64,000 bases of DNA, taken from contig JASLQO010000032.1 of assembly GCA_030744435.1 (NCBI GenBank), positions 1 through 64,000 of the forward strand, written 5' to 3'. The notes beneath the pieces are model-generated. The model did no database searches and was not told the DNA's origin. It worked only from the letters and a program-made list of their open reading frames with translations. The translations under genes and the position numbers were made by a program. Source of the DNA: JASLQO01 sp002327525 (GTDB taxonomy: Bacteria > Pseudomonadota > Gammaproteobacteria > Pseudomonadales > Azotimanducaceae). Every line of letters starts with the position of its first letter. Position 1 is the stretch's first letter. Below, one piece after another: positions 53,537 through 63,023 of the stretch.

Positions 53537-54811
53537 CTACTGTGTTTTATCCGGTGAGTGTAACTCCGATGGCGTCGCGTCGCCCCCGCTGCCTCGCCCG
53601 GCGATGTGTTCGATCACTGCCGATCCAATGAGATCACCCTCGACGTTCACCGCCGTGCGGAAGGTATCCAGCGGCCGTTCAATAAGCAGCAGTATGGCGA
53701 TGGCTTCGAGCGGAATGCCCACTGCCAGCAGTACCATCTGCATACCGGCGAGCGAACCGGAAGGAATTCCCGGCGCACCCACTGATGCGAGCATCGCCAG
53801 CAGGAACACGGTGACCGTGCCCACGGCACCGAGTTCGATGCCGAAAAGATAGGCGAGGAAAACCGCTGCCATACCTTCGAACAGTGCGGTGCCGTCCATG
53901 TTGATGGTCGCGCCCAGGGGCAGCACGAAGCTGCGCACGCTCGGTCCCACGCCGAGTTCGCGCTCGGCACATGCCATGGATACGGGTAATGTGGCCGCAC
54001 TCGAAGAGGTTGTGAAGGCCACCATCATGGGCTGCGTGAGCCGGCGCAGAAGATCCCAGGGCGCGCACCTGATAACCAGTCCACCGAGCAGCGGCAGCAC
54101 CACGACGCCATGCAGGAGCGTGGCGCCGAAAACCACTGCGGCGAAAGTCAGGAGTTGCTCCAGCAGATCCAGGCTCATCGACGAGGTCATTTCGTAGACG
54201 ATGCCGATCACCCCGAGAGGGATCATCAGTACCGCCCAGGAGGCGAGTTTGTAGGTGATTCGAGTAATCTCGTGCACGACACCGGGTATGGCACTCTCGC
54301 GCGGCAGAATCAGCAGGCCGGCGAGCCCGATGGCCAGGGCGTTGGTGACGATGCCGAGTATGTTCAGATCGGCCAGCGCGGTGAATGGGTTGACGAGCAT
54401 GGATTCGGCGAGAGAACGCAGAATTCCACTCACGCTGCCGGATTGTGTGTCTATCAGGGTGACGCCGCTCGTCGAAGGGAGATCGCTGAGCGGTGGCATT
54501 GCGCTCCAGGGGTGGACGAACAGCACTACGCCCAGACCTATAGCAATAGCAATGGCGGTGGTGCTGAGGTACCAGGTCAGAGTCACGGCGCCCAGCCGCC
54601 CGACGCGGCCGGATTCCTTCAGATTGAAGATGCCGGAAATGAGGGAAAAGAAGATGAGCGGAGCGATCACCATCTTCAGTGCGCTGAGAAACGTGGTCTT
54701 GAGAAAGCCCAGTACTCCAGCCAGCGCTTCGATGTCTGTGAACCAGTTACCCAGCACCCAGCCAAAGGCGGCGGCGAGGATCACGAATAGAGTAAACCAG
54801 CGGCTTTGCAC
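53537..54811 (-). CDS. Dicarboxylate/amino acid:cation symporter (SDF family)
   Basis: A 424-residue symporter. The hairpin and binding motifs are seen: FTTSSSAATLPVSM (serine-rich HP1), LPLGATINMDGTALFEG (helix 7, NMDGT), LLAMLASVGAPGIPSG (HP2). It imports C4-dicarboxylates or glutamate/aspartate with Na+ or H+. The gap to the enoyl-CoA hydratase is 9 bp, suggesting co-transcription. Confidence 0.9.
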   Translation of the reverse strand: MQSRWFTLFVILAAAFGWVLGNWFTDIEALAGVLGFLKTTFLSALKMVIAPLIFFSLISGIFNLKESGRVGRLGAVTLTWYLSTTAIAIAIGLGVVLFVHPWSAMPPLSDLPSTSGVTLIDTQSGSVSGILRSLAESMLVNPFTALADLNILGIVTNALAIGLAGLLILPRESAIPGVVHEITRITYKLASWAVLMIPLGVIGIVYEMTSSMSLDLLEQLLTFAAVVFGATLLHGVVVLPLLGGLVIRCAPWDLLRRLTQPMMVAFTTSSSAATLPVSMACAERELGVGPSVRSFVLPLGATINMDGTALFEGMAAVFLAYLFGIELGAVGTVTVFLLAMLASVGAPGIPSGSLAGMQMVLLAVGIPLEAIAILLLIERPLDTFRTAVNVEGDLIGSAVIEHIAGRGSGGDATPSELHSPDKTQ

Positions 54812-54947
54812 GATCGAAAGCAGTCCTGTCGATGTGGATGATGAGGAGTCTCCATACGTTCGGCATGCATCGAGCCAACGCGCTAAGCTGCTGTTCGCCT
54901 ATAACGCAGCCCGGGTCGGGCCGCCGAAACGAAGAGGGGTCTCCCAG

Positions 54948-55973
54948 GTGCAGATGACAATGCTAATGCGCCGGGCGCTGCGCGTCACGGGCTTTTGCGG
55001 CGCAGTTCTCGTACTGCTCGCCGGTTGCGACCGTGATGCCTACCAGCGCATGCGCGGAAACACCATGGGTACCTACTACGCCCTGACCATGCGCTGCCCT
55101 CAACCCATCGCCAGCAGCGACATCGAAGGCGTGCTGGACGCCGTCAACGCCGCCATGTCGACCTATCTGCCAACCTCGGAACTGTCGCGCTTCAATGACT
55201 CGGATAGTACCGACTGGTTCGAGGTGTCCGAACCGCTCGCCCGGCTCGTGGCCCTCGCGGGTGAGTTGTCGCGGCAGTCAGACGGTGCATTCGACGTCAC
55301 CGTGGGACCGCTGGTCAATCTCTGGGGTTTTGGACCCGGGAAGCAGACTGGCTTTCCCGATTCCGTCGCACTCGAACACGCCCGTTCCGTAGTGGGCTAT
55401 CAGCATGTCGAGGCACGCATCCAACCGGGAGCTCTGCGCAAAGACGAAGCTCGTGTATACGTGGATCTGAGCGCCATCGCCAAGGGCTACGGTGTGGACC
55501 GGCTACTGGATATGCTGGTCCGCGCGCAATGCACCGATGCCATGGTCGATATCGGCGGGGAGGTTGCCGTACGTGGGATTAGTCCATCCGGTAAGTCGTG
55601 GCGGATTGGCATCGAGGTGCCGGACGGCAGTTCCACCGTGCAGCGTGTGCTGGAACTCGACGATCGGGCCGTCGCGACGTCGGGAGACTATCGTAATTTC
55701 ATCGAGCGTGATGGAGTTCGTGTCTCGCATACTATCGACGCCCGAACGGGTTGGCCGGTAAACCATGATCTGGCATCGGTATCGGTCGTCATGCCGGATG
55801 CGGCACTGGCCGATGGCTACGCGACGCTGCTGCACGTGCTTGGGCCCGAGGATGGTATGGCGTTTGCCAGGGAACGCGGCATCCCCGCGCTGCTGCTGCT
55901 GCGACGGGCGCAGGGCTTCGAAGAGCGGTATACTCCGTCGCTGGAATCCTACCTCGTGAACGCAACGCCATGA
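54948..55973 (+). CDS. apbE: FAD:protein FMN transferase (lipoprotein)
   Basis: A 341-residue ApbE. A signal peptide ends in a lipobox (LVLLAGC). TMGTYYALTMRC, DVTVGPLVNLWGFGP, VDLSAIAKGYGVD and MVDIGGEVAVRG, then the C-terminal SHTIDARTGWPV with Asp/Thr metal ligands, are diagnostic. It attaches FMN to Thr in NqrB, NqrC or RnfG. GTG 54948 is used because GAGGGG lies 8 bases before it; ATG 54954 is possible. The stop overlaps nqrM as ATGA. Confidence 0.92.
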   Translation: MQMTMLMRRALRVTGFCGAVLVLLAGCDRDAYQRMRGNTMGTYYALTMRCPQPIASSDIEGVLDAVNAAMSTYLPTSELSRFNDSDSTDWFEVSEPLARLVALAGELSRQSDGAFDVTVGPLVNLWGFGPGKQTGFPDSVALEHARSVVGYQHVEARIQPGALRKDEARVYVDLSAIAKGYGVDRLLDMLVRAQCTDAMVDIGGEVAVRGISPSGKSWRIGIEVPDGSSTVQRVLELDDRAVATSGDYRNFIERDGVRVSHTIDARTGWPVNHDLASVSVVMPDAALADGYATLLHVLGPEDGMAFARERGIPALLLLRRAQGFEERYTPSLESYLVNATP

Positions 55974-56179
55974 CGCTCGTATTTGCTTTTCTGATCATGC
56001 TGCTCGTCGTCGCCGCAATGTCGGTGGGTGTTATGGCGGGCCGCAAGCCAATTTCCGGCAGCTGCGGTGGGCTCGCCAGCCTCGGTATCGATGCCGATTG
56101 TGAGATTTGCGGCGGCGATCCGTCGCTCTGTGACGGGCAGCAGGATTCGGTGCAGAGCTACGACCCCAGGCCCCGCTAG
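55970..56179 (+). CDS. nqrM: Na+-NQR maturation factor NqrM
   Basis: A 69-residue protein of the DUF539/NqrM family: one membrane helix (LVFAFLIMLLVVAAMSVGVM), then GRKPISGSCGGL, a cysteine, and CEICGGDPSLC with three more cysteines. It delivers Fe to NqrD/NqrE. In most genomes nqrM and apbE follow nqrABCDEF; here they stand alone. ATGA overlap with apbE. Confidence 0.93.
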   Translation: MTLVFAFLIMLLVVAAMSVGVMAGRKPISGSCGGLASLGIDADCEICGGDPSLCDGQQDSVQSYDPRPR

Positions 56180-56243
56180 TTTTCTGCAACGACTTGTACA
56201 GCTTCAGTTTGCTGATTGCCAGTAGAGTCTCGGCGCCGGTCAC

Positions 56244-57494
56244 GTGAGGTGGCTGGCACCATCGCTGGGTGTGCGCTACGCGTTTAGTGGCAACAGTGCG
56301 CTGGCGCTTGCCGAGTTCATAGCGGTCTGTGGCCTCGGACTGAGCGTGGCGGTCCTGGTAATCGTGATTTCCGTGGTCAACGGATTCGAACGCGAACTAC
56401 GCGAGCGTATTTTTGGAGTACTGCCACATCTGTCCCTGTATGCGCGTGTGCCCATGCTGGACGGTGACGATGTGCGACGGGGCCTGGTCGAGCACGACGG
56501 CGTACTGGGTGCGGTACCTTTCGTGCAGACCGCCGCGCTGGTCGCTGCGGGCGATCGTGTGCAGGGCGTGTTGTTGACCGGTATGAGGCCTGATGAGTAC
56601 GCCAGCGTATCGGATTGGTATCGCTACCTCGATCCAGGGCGCGTTAGCGAGGCGGGCGCGACCGGTGGTGTGCTCGACGATTCAAGCTTTGACATCGTAC
56701 TCGGTGACGATGTCGCGAGGTCGCTCGACGTCGAGGCCGGCGATTCGGTTTCCGTCATCCTGCCGAGCGGCACGGTCACACCGGCAGGCGTATTCCCGCG
56801 GCAGAAAAGATTCCGCCTGGCGGCAATCCTGAATTCGGCATCGGACCTCGACGGACATGCGGCATACGTGCATCTGCGAGACGCTCAGAAACTGCTGCGG
56901 CTAGGAGACGGGATTCACGGTTATCAGCTGCGTCTCGAGGCATTTTTCGCAGCACCCGAAACCGGCCGGGTGCTGAGCGCGCAACTGGGACGCCAGCGTT
57001 TCGTCGCGCGCAGCTGGATGCACACACACGGCAACCTCTATCAAGCCATCGCCATGCAGAAGGTGACCATGTTCGTCCTGCTTGCATTTCTGGTGGCGGT
57101 CGCTGCGTTCAACCTGGTCTCGACACTGGTCATGGTGGTGGACCAGCGTGCCGCGGACGTGGCGATACTCCGAACCATGGGGAGCAGCCGCACTACCATT
57201 GTCGGGGCTTTCGTCACGCTTGGCATGCTGATCGCAGTCGGCGGTATCGGTATCGGCATTGTCTCGGGCACACTCATCGCCAACGCGCTGCCCGGATTGT
57301 ATTCGTGGACCAGCACGACGCTCGAACTCGAACTCATGAGTCAATATGTCGTCAATTATCTACCGGTGGAGGTACGCAAAGCAGATCTGACCGGGATCGG
57401 GGTCACCGCACTCGTCATCGCCCTGTTGGCGACACTGTATCCGGTATTGCGCGCAGCACGCCTGTTGCCCGGCGAGGTGCTGGCCTATGAGTGA
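56244..57494 (+). CDS. lolC: LolC/LolE-type lipoprotein-releasing permease (first)
   Basis: A 416-residue ABC permease: helices at about 25-48, 270-295, 310-340 and 380-400, with ISVVNGFERELRERIFGVLPH near the N-terminus and a large periplasmic domain. AILRTMGSSRTTIVGAFVTLG is the coupling segment. With LolD it extracts lipoproteins from the inner membrane for LolA. Its GTG 56244 start is the only one fitting; LolC or LolE assignment is by order. Confidence 0.88.
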   Translation: MRWLAPSLGVRYAFSGNSALALAEFIAVCGLGLSVAVLVIVISVVNGFERELRERIFGVLPHLSLYARVPMLDGDDVRRGLVEHDGVLGAVPFVQTAALVAAGDRVQGVLLTGMRPDEYASVSDWYRYLDPGRVSEAGATGGVLDDSSFDIVLGDDVARSLDVEAGDSVSVILPSGTVTPAGVFPRQKRFRLAAILNSASDLDGHAAYVHLRDAQKLLRLGDGIHGYQLRLEAFFAAPETGRVLSAQLGRQRFVARSWMHTHGNLYQAIAMQKVTMFVLLAFLVAVAAFNLVSTLVMVVDQRAADVAILRTMGSSRTTIVGAFVTLGMLIAVGGIGIGIVSGTLIANALPGLYSWTSTTLELELMSQYVVNYLPVEVRKADLTGIGVTALVIALLATLYPVLRAARLLPGEVLAYE

Positions 57495-58158
57495 AGTGCT
57501 GAGCGCAACGGAACTCAGCCGCGGTTTTGTCCAGGGTTCTACTCGGATAGAGGTACTCCGGGGTGTGAGCTGCGCGATCGATCGCGGCGAGCGCGTTGCC
57601 ATCGTAGGGCGCTCGGGCAGCGGGAAGAGTACGTTGTTGCACCTGCTCGCCGGGCTAGACGACCCGGACGAGGGGTTCGTGCACGTCTGTGGGGAAAACC
57701 TGACGAACGCAGGCATCGAATGTCGCGCTGCGATCAGAAACCGCCATATGGGCTTCGTCTACCAGCTGCACCACCTGCTGCCAGAGTTCAGCGCCGCGGA
57801 AAACGTCTCGATTCCGCTGCGCCTGCGCGGCGAGACGCGGAAAGGCGCGCTGCAGCGGGCAAGCCATCTGTTGCACGCCGTTGGTCTGGAACAGCGTATG
57901 ACACACCGGCCGTCGGCGTTGTCCGGAGGCGAAAGACAGCGCGTGGCTGTCGCCCGTGCGCTTGCCGGGAGCCCGGATATCGTCCTTGCCGACGAGCCCA
58001 CGGGCAACCTCGACCGCCAGAACGCACAACAGGTATTCGAACTGATGTGTCATCTGAGCGAAACCGAGGAAGTGGCCCTCGTGGTAGTGACGCACGACGA
58101 GGACATCGCGCGCAGCATGCACCGGGTGCTGCGCCTCTCGGACGGGAAACTCACCTGA
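57487..58158 (+). CDS. lolD: Lipoprotein-releasing ATPase LolD
   Basis: A 223-residue ABC ATPase: Walker A GRSGSGKSTLLHLLAG, signature LSGGERQRVAVARAL, Walker B VLADEPTGNLD and the LolD-typical GFVYQLHHLLPEFSA. It overlaps the upstream permease (8 bp) and downstream permease (TGATG). Confidence 0.93.
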   Translation: MSEVLSATELSRGFVQGSTRIEVLRGVSCAIDRGERVAIVGRSGSGKSTLLHLLAGLDDPDEGFVHVCGENLTNAGIECRAAIRNRHMGFVYQLHHLLPEFSAAENVSIPLRLRGETRKGALQRASHLLHAVGLEQRMTHRPSALSGGERQRVAVARALAGSPDIVLADEPTGNLDRQNAQQVFELMCHLSETEEVALVVVTHDEDIARSMHRVLRLSDGKLT

Positions 58159-59372
58159 TGTCGGCAACGTCTCTCAGCCTGCAGATAGCTGCGCGGTACG
58201 TACTGCACAGCGAACGACGCTTCGCGCGGTTGGTGAGCTGGATTTCCTTCGGGGGGCTGTTCCTAGGCGTGCTCGTGCTGACCACCGTGGTCAGCGTGAT
58301 GAACGGATTCGATGCCGAATTGAAAACACGTCTGCTCGGATCCGTACCGCACGTGATGGTGGTCGATGCCGATGCGCACGACTCACGGTTCGATGCCGTG
58401 AACGTCGACGGTGTCCTGACGCGTTACGCTTTTTATACGACTTCGGGCATGGTAGCCAAACAGGGAGGCGTGAATCCCGTTGCCGTGTTTGCGGCCGATG
58501 CAAAGGATGCGCGGCAGATGACGTCTATAGCGGCGGCCATGGTGTTGGGTGACCTCGGGGAAGCGCTATCCATCCCGGCTGGTGCCGTGCTCGGTGCCCC
58601 GTTGGCCAACCGCCTCGGTCTGTCTCCCGGTGATCCGGTACTGCTGATGGTTTCGCAGCCGGGTACGTCGGGAGTTCGGCCGCGACTCATGCGCCTGGTG
58701 TTGACGGGTATGTTCGAGCTAGGCGCAGAACTCGACTACCAACTTCTGATAACGCGTCGCGATGCATTCTCAAGCGAGCAGCGCGCGAGCACCGGCAGCG
58801 ACGGGGTGCGCGTGCAGCTCGCCGACCCGTTGCGGGCGCCGGCGTATGCGCAACGCCTGCGTGAGATATTTCAGACGCATGAGGTTCTCAGCTGGACTGA
58901 CAGCTACGGCGAACTGTTCGACGCCGTGCGCCTCGAAAAAGCCATGATGTTCCTGATCCTGTTGCTGGTCGTCGCGGTTGCCGGATTCAATATCGTATCC
59001 GGTCAGACCATGATGGTGCACGACAAGCGAGCCGACATCGCGATTCTGCGAACCATGGGGGCGAGTAACCGTACGATTCGCCTGCTGTTTCTCTGGCAGG
59101 GCGTCACGATTGCAACGCTCGCGATAGCGACGGGTCTCGCCGCCGGTGTGCTGCTTGCCATCAATATCGGAGACGTCGTCGCGGTCATAGAGCAATGGCT
59201 GGGAATGCGGATACTGGAAGGTACCTACTTTCTCAGGGTGCCGTCCCGGGTCATTGCCATAGATGTGCTGTTCATCGGTGCGGTGTCGTGGGTGTTGTGT
59301 CTTCTCGCTGCGTGGCTCCCGGTCCGGCGCGCCGCCGCCGAGAACCCCGTCGAAGCGCTTCACGGAGGCTGA
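58158..59372 (+). CDS. lolE: LolC/LolE-type lipoprotein-releasing permease (second)
   Basis: A 404-residue paralogue of the first permease: LQIAARYVLHSERRFARLVS, VSVMNGFDAELKTRLLGSVPH, KAMMFLILLLVVAVAGFNIV and AILRTMGASNRTIRLLFLW, C-terminal AENPVEALHG. The three genes form a complete LolCDE-like exporter with two different permeases. ATG 58158 overlaps the lolD stop. Confidence 0.88.
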   Translation: MSATSLSLQIAARYVLHSERRFARLVSWISFGGLFLGVLVLTTVVSVMNGFDAELKTRLLGSVPHVMVVDADAHDSRFDAVNVDGVLTRYAFYTTSGMVAKQGGVNPVAVFAADAKDARQMTSIAAAMVLGDLGEALSIPAGAVLGAPLANRLGLSPGDPVLLMVSQPGTSGVRPRLMRLVLTGMFELGAELDYQLLITRRDAFSSEQRASTGSDGVRVQLADPLRAPAYAQRLREIFQTHEVLSWTDSYGELFDAVRLEKAMMFLILLLVVAVAGFNIVSGQTMMVHDKRADIAILRTMGASNRTIRLLFLWQGVTIATLAIATGLAAGVLLAINIGDVVAVIEQWLGMRILEGTYFLRVPSRVIAIDVLFIGAVSWVLCLLAAWLPVRRAAAENPVEALHGG

Positions 59373-59376
59373 ACGC

Positions 59377-59904
59377 TCAGGCCTTCCTCGAATTACGGGC
59401 CGCGCGCCGCGCGCGCCATTGCCGGGCCACGGACAAACGCCAGGCTAGGTGCGCGAAGATGAAGCCGCTGACCCCACACACCCACCCGCAGATCAGACAG
59501 CCGACGAGCAGTGGGTAACCAATGGTGCCGACGTTCGAGAGTAGCCATTCGAAGGTGATTTCGATGACGCTGACTTCGATTTTCATATTCAGCAACCAGG
59601 CCCCCAGACGATAGGCGAAGTAGAACATCGGTGTGATGGTGATCGGATTGGAGATCCATACCAGGGCGACGCTCAGCGGCAGGTTGCAGCGTGTGACTAT
59701 GGCCAGGAATACTGCCGGGATCATCTGGAAGGGTATCGGCAGGAACATGCAGAACAGGCCAATGAATGCGGCGCCCGCGACGGCCCGACGGTGAAGGTGC
59801 CATATCTGCGGATTGATCAGCCAAGATCCCAGCCAGCTCAGGTGAGGATGCTCACGCAACTTGGCTGAACTTGGCAGGTGCCGGCGGAGGAACTTCTTTG
59901 GCAT
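59377..59904 (-). CDS. DUF2062 membrane protein
   Basis: A 175-residue membrane protein. MPKKFLRRHLPSSAKLREHP is the typical cytoplasmic N-terminus, WLINPQIWHLHRRAVAGAAF begins the DUF2062 core, and IGLFCMFLPIPFQMIPAVFL and VWISNPITITPMFYFAYRLG are hallmark motifs. About four helices. Function unknown; members are near comEC in many Gammaproteobacteria, as here (10-bp divergent spacing). Confidence 0.9.
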   Translation of the reverse strand: MPKKFLRRHLPSSAKLREHPHLSWLGSWLINPQIWHLHRRAVAGAAFIGLFCMFLPIPFQMIPAVFLAIVTRCNLPLSVALVWISNPITITPMFYFAYRLGAWLLNMKIEVSVIEITFEWLLSNVGTIGYPLLVGCLICGWVCGVSGFIFAHLAWRLSVARQWRARRAARNSRKA

Positions 59905-59913
59905 AAACAGATT

Positions 59914-62121
59914 ATGCACCCAAAGCCTGCCGAGCCTCACCTTGGCGCATCCGCAACGTACTGGTTCATCGTGGCCTGTTTATTGATCTTGAGTGGGTAC
60001 TCGCTGCTGCGAGCCTACACGACAGCGCACACGGCCAGAGTAGCCGTCTGTGCGGAAGAGGAACTCCGTACGCTGGACCTCCGGGTGGATGAAGTGATGG
60101 CAAACGCCGGGCGCATGACGCGTATCGCGGCCACTGTGCTGGAGGAGCATTCAGTGCCCTGTACGGATCTCGCAGGTGCACGTCTACGGCTGAATTGGTA
60201 TAGGGCTCCGGATAACCTGAGTGCAGCACAGGTGTGGCGTGTATCGGCGCGAGTACGCGAGCCGTGGGGATTTCAGAACCCCGGAGGATTCGACTACGAG
60301 CGCTGGCTGGTCGCCAACGGTTTCTCGGGAACGGGGTACGTGCGGCACGGGCAACTCCGCTGGCGAGAGGATGCGTCACTGCGCGAGCGCACCAGCGCTC
60401 GCATAATGCGCGCCATAGAAGCGTCTGGCGCTGCCCGGCCGGGAGCCCTTGCTGCAATCGTGGTCGGGCACAGCGGCGCTGTGGATAGGGAGACCTGGCA
60501 ACTCCTGCGTACGACGGGCACCGTGCATCTGTTTGTGGTGTCGGGATTGCATATTTCGCTGGTCATGGGCCTAGGTGTCCTCGGGGGACGTCTTGCATCC
60601 CGAATATTTCTGATTTCGGGGCTTCCCCCGGGGCGGCCGCGGCTGCCGGTGGCGTGCTCGCTCGCGTCCGGAGCCGTCTACGCATGGCTGGCAGGCGGCT
60701 CCGTACCCACGATTCGCGCATACTTCATGGCGGTTGCCGTCACCCTGGTATGGGTCGCGGGGCGACGGCTGGCACCATGGCCGGTGTTTCTTCTCGCCAT
60801 CACGATGGTCGTCGGCGCAATGCCGTTGTCGGTATTCACGCAAGGCTTCTATCTCTCATTTGCCGCGGTAGCCGTGCTGGTTACCTTCTTCTCTGGTCTG
60901 TGGCCTCGCCCACGCTGGTTCACCGGCTTGCTGCTGGCCCAACTGGCGCTCTGGATCGGTATGACGCCATGGGTAGCGGCGTGGGTAGGGGAGGTGCCTG
61001 TTGGATCAGGCGTAGCCAACCTGGTGGCTGTACCGGTCGTCTCCCTGGTCGTGGTGCCAGCTGCGCTGCTGGGCGCAGCGGTGCTACCGGTCGATACGTG
61101 GGCCGCCCATACCCTGCTATGGGTGGCCGGGATGGTGCTGGATGTGCTTCTGGATATCCTGCGGGTGTTGCAGGGTGTACACATCGCGCACGTGGGACCC
61201 GGGATGCTGGCATTCACGGGTTCGACAACCGCCGCTGCACTTGTGCTCGCGAGGCCACAGCCGTTCTTATTGCTGCTGCTAGCACCGTTGTGGCTGCTAT
61301 GGCTATTGCCCGGGCAGTTGATGCCCGGACCGGGGGAGGTGCGTGTCACAGCACTCGACGTTGGCCAGGGCAGTGCGGTGCTGGTGGATACGCACAAACA
61401 CCGGCTGGTTTATGACACCGGCGCGCGCTACGCATCCGGATTCGACCTGGGTGAGGCAGTGGTGGTGCCGGCACTCGCTGCAACGGGATCGCGGCAGGTA
61501 GACGCCCTGTTAATCAGCCACGGTGACAACGATCATGCGGGAGGCGCGGGCGCGATAAGAGACAGGTTGCCAGTCGCACGAACACTGGTGCACGAGGATT
61601 GTCGCGCTGGCCTGTCCTGGACCTGGGATGGCGTGAAGTTCTCGGTCGTGTACCCCGGGCGGGCAGTACGTGCGAGTGGCAACAACCAGCTTTCATGCGT
61701 TCTCGCGGTGGACGCCCCCGGAGGACGGACGCTGCTGACCGGGGATATCGACAGGAGTGTGGAAATCGCCATTCTCGACGTTTTGCCAGCAGGAATCGAT
61801 GTCCTGCTTGTTCCACATCACGGCAGCCGGAGTTCTTCGTCAGTTCCGTTCATTGCACACACGAAACCTCGATTTGCGTTGATCAGCGCCGGCCGCGGCA
61901 ACGCCTATGGGCATCCGCACGCCACGGTGGTCGAACGCTATCTCAAGCGTGGTTCAGCGGTGTGTGTAACCGCGCAGCGCGGAGCCCTGCAGTGGTATTC
62001 GCGACAACCGCAGCGCATCAGGAGTTGGCGCAACGAGTTGCCGACTTTTCTGAATGGGGCGCCCGGAGGGGAAGAGGGCTGTTCGAAAACGGTAAGTGTC
62101 CGGCAGGTTCCGCTAGATTAG
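59914..62121 (+). CDS. comEC: DNA internalisation protein ComEC/Rec2
   Basis: A 735-residue protein: N-terminal helix, an OB-like periplasmic domain (with DLAGARLRLNWYRAPDN), the Competence channel domain (about 210-480, with LRTTGTVHLFVVSGLHISLV) and a C-terminal metallo-beta-lactamase-like domain (ALDVGQGSAVLVDT, SHGDNDHAGG, LVPHHGSRSSSSVPFI). It moves single-stranded DNA across the inner membrane in transformation. Start ATG 59914 is chosen; the upstream ATG at 59878 lies inside the divergent gene. Confidence 0.92.
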   Translation: MHPKPAEPHLGASATYWFIVACLLILSGYSLLRAYTTAHTARVAVCAEEELRTLDLRVDEVMANAGRMTRIAATVLEEHSVPCTDLAGARLRLNWYRAPDNLSAAQVWRVSARVREPWGFQNPGGFDYERWLVANGFSGTGYVRHGQLRWREDASLRERTSARIMRAIEASGAARPGALAAIVVGHSGAVDRETWQLLRTTGTVHLFVVSGLHISLVMGLGVLGGRLASRIFLISGLPPGRPRLPVACSLASGAVYAWLAGGSVPTIRAYFMAVAVTLVWVAGRRLAPWPVFLLAITMVVGAMPLSVFTQGFYLSFAAVAVLVTFFSGLWPRPRWFTGLLLAQLALWIGMTPWVAAWVGEVPVGSGVANLVAVPVVSLVVVPAALLGAAVLPVDTWAAHTLLWVAGMVLDVLLDILRVLQGVHIAHVGPGMLAFTGSTTAAALVLARPQPFLLLLLAPLWLLWLLPGQLMPGPGEVRVTALDVGQGSAVLVDTHKHRLVYDTGARYASGFDLGEAVVVPALAATGSRQVDALLISHGDNDHAGGAGAIRDRLPVARTLVHEDCRAGLSWTWDGVKFSVVYPGRAVRASGNNQLSCVLAVDAPGGRTLLTGDIDRSVEIAILDVLPAGIDVLLVPHHGSRSSSSVPFIAHTKPRFALISAGRGNAYGHPHATVVERYLKRGSAVCVTAQRGALQWYSRQPQRIRSWRNELPTFLNGAPGGEEGCSKTVSVRQVPLD

Positions 62122-62873
62122 GGGTGGGTATCCGGCGTCTGCTTCAGGCTGGTCAATAATTCGTAGCTTAGATCGCGCTGACGCGTGCTCATGAACGTCA
62201 ACTCGTCCGCCTGGTGTGGCCGACTCAGCCAGCGCAGGGAAGAATACGGGCTGTTTTGCGGCAGTTCTTCCGGGCTAGCGCTACAACGAAACAGATGCGT
62301 GAGTTGCAGCACGGCGGCTTCGGGCAGCTCCACTTCCGGCGTGCTGCTCACCGCCAGCGTACGCTTGAAGCGCATCTGGGCGATGCCGAGTTCGGCAGCG
62401 ATAGTCGCGCCCAACGCATCCTCCCAGTCCTTGCCGACGACCAGATAGGTGCCGGGGTAGCGCCATTTGCCATACTGATGAACGACCAGCAACTGGCGCT
62501 TCTCGTTAACGATTGCAGCGCTCTGGTGAACCTGAAAGTAGTCGCGGCCGATGGCCAGCTCATCGCGCACGCGCCGGACGCTCTTCCACAGGTGGCGGCT
62601 GATGACGGTGCTGAATTCGAGACCGACACCGTGTTCTTCCACTCGTACTATGGTGGCGTCTACGGTTGGCGTGGACTGGTGCTCTTCCTGATGGATATTC
62701 AGCAGCGTCAGCTTGACCTTGGCGCCCGTAGTCAGCGCGGTGTCCGGCAGATCGAGAAAGACTCCGCCTTCGGAGATGTCTCGCGCAAGCGCTCTGACCG
62801 TGCCTATGGTTGGGTGGGTCAACTCCACCAGCAGTGGTATCTGTATGCGCGGGTATTTGCGTTTCTCCATCAC
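62118..62873 (-). CDS. PilZ domain protein with Nudix-like C-terminus
   Basis: A 251-residue two-domain protein. Residues about 3-100 form a PilZ fold: EKRKYPRIQIPLLVE holds the RxxxR c-di-GMP-binding motif, followed by ARDISEGGVFLDLPD (D/NxSxxG). The second half (SAAIVNEKRQLLVVHQYGKW, RYPGTYLVVGKDWEDALGATI, AAELGIAQ) resembles a Nudix domain, but the catalytic REx2EExGU box is not intact. It may link cyclic-di-GMP to a ligand-binding module. The stop overlaps comEC by 4 bp. Confidence 0.75.
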   Translation of the reverse strand: MMEKRKYPRIQIPLLVELTHPTIGTVRALARDISEGGVFLDLPDTALTTGAKVKLTLLNIHQEEHQSTPTVDATIVRVEEHGVGLEFSTVISRHLWKSVRRVRDELAIGRDYFQVHQSAAIVNEKRQLLVVHQYGKWRYPGTYLVVGKDWEDALGATIAAELGIAQMRFKRTLAVSSTPEVELPEAAVLQLTHLFRCSASPEELPQNSPYSSLRWLSRPHQADELTFMSTRQRDLSYELLTSLKQTPDTHP

Positions 62874-62963
62874 CGTCTGTTTACCTTTTTCTCGCCACCC
62901 GTGTACCTGGAAGCGTCAGTTCGGGTTTGCGCGCAGCCCACCGGCGCCTCGCAGCGGCAAACC

Positions 62964-62989
62964 ATTGAAATCCTCCGGTATGGCCGCAT
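62964..62989 (+). promoter_or_regulatory. Probable sigma-32 promoter of clpB
   Basis: ATTGAAA (62964-62970), a 13-bp spacer and CCGCAT (62984-62989) match the heat-shock consensus CTTGAAA-N11-16-CCCCAT with a mismatch in each box. The ATG of clpB lies 34 bp downstream. Position and spacing agree with clpB being a sigma-32 regulon member in related bacteria. Confidence 0.6.
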
Positions 62990-63023
62990 TGTAGCAGCAG
63001 TCCAACAACTTCGAGGTGGCGGG

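Noticed and set aside
54110..54790. Plus-strand open frame of 226 residues
   Set aside because: It is antisense to the SDF symporter, which has clear family motifs on the other strand.
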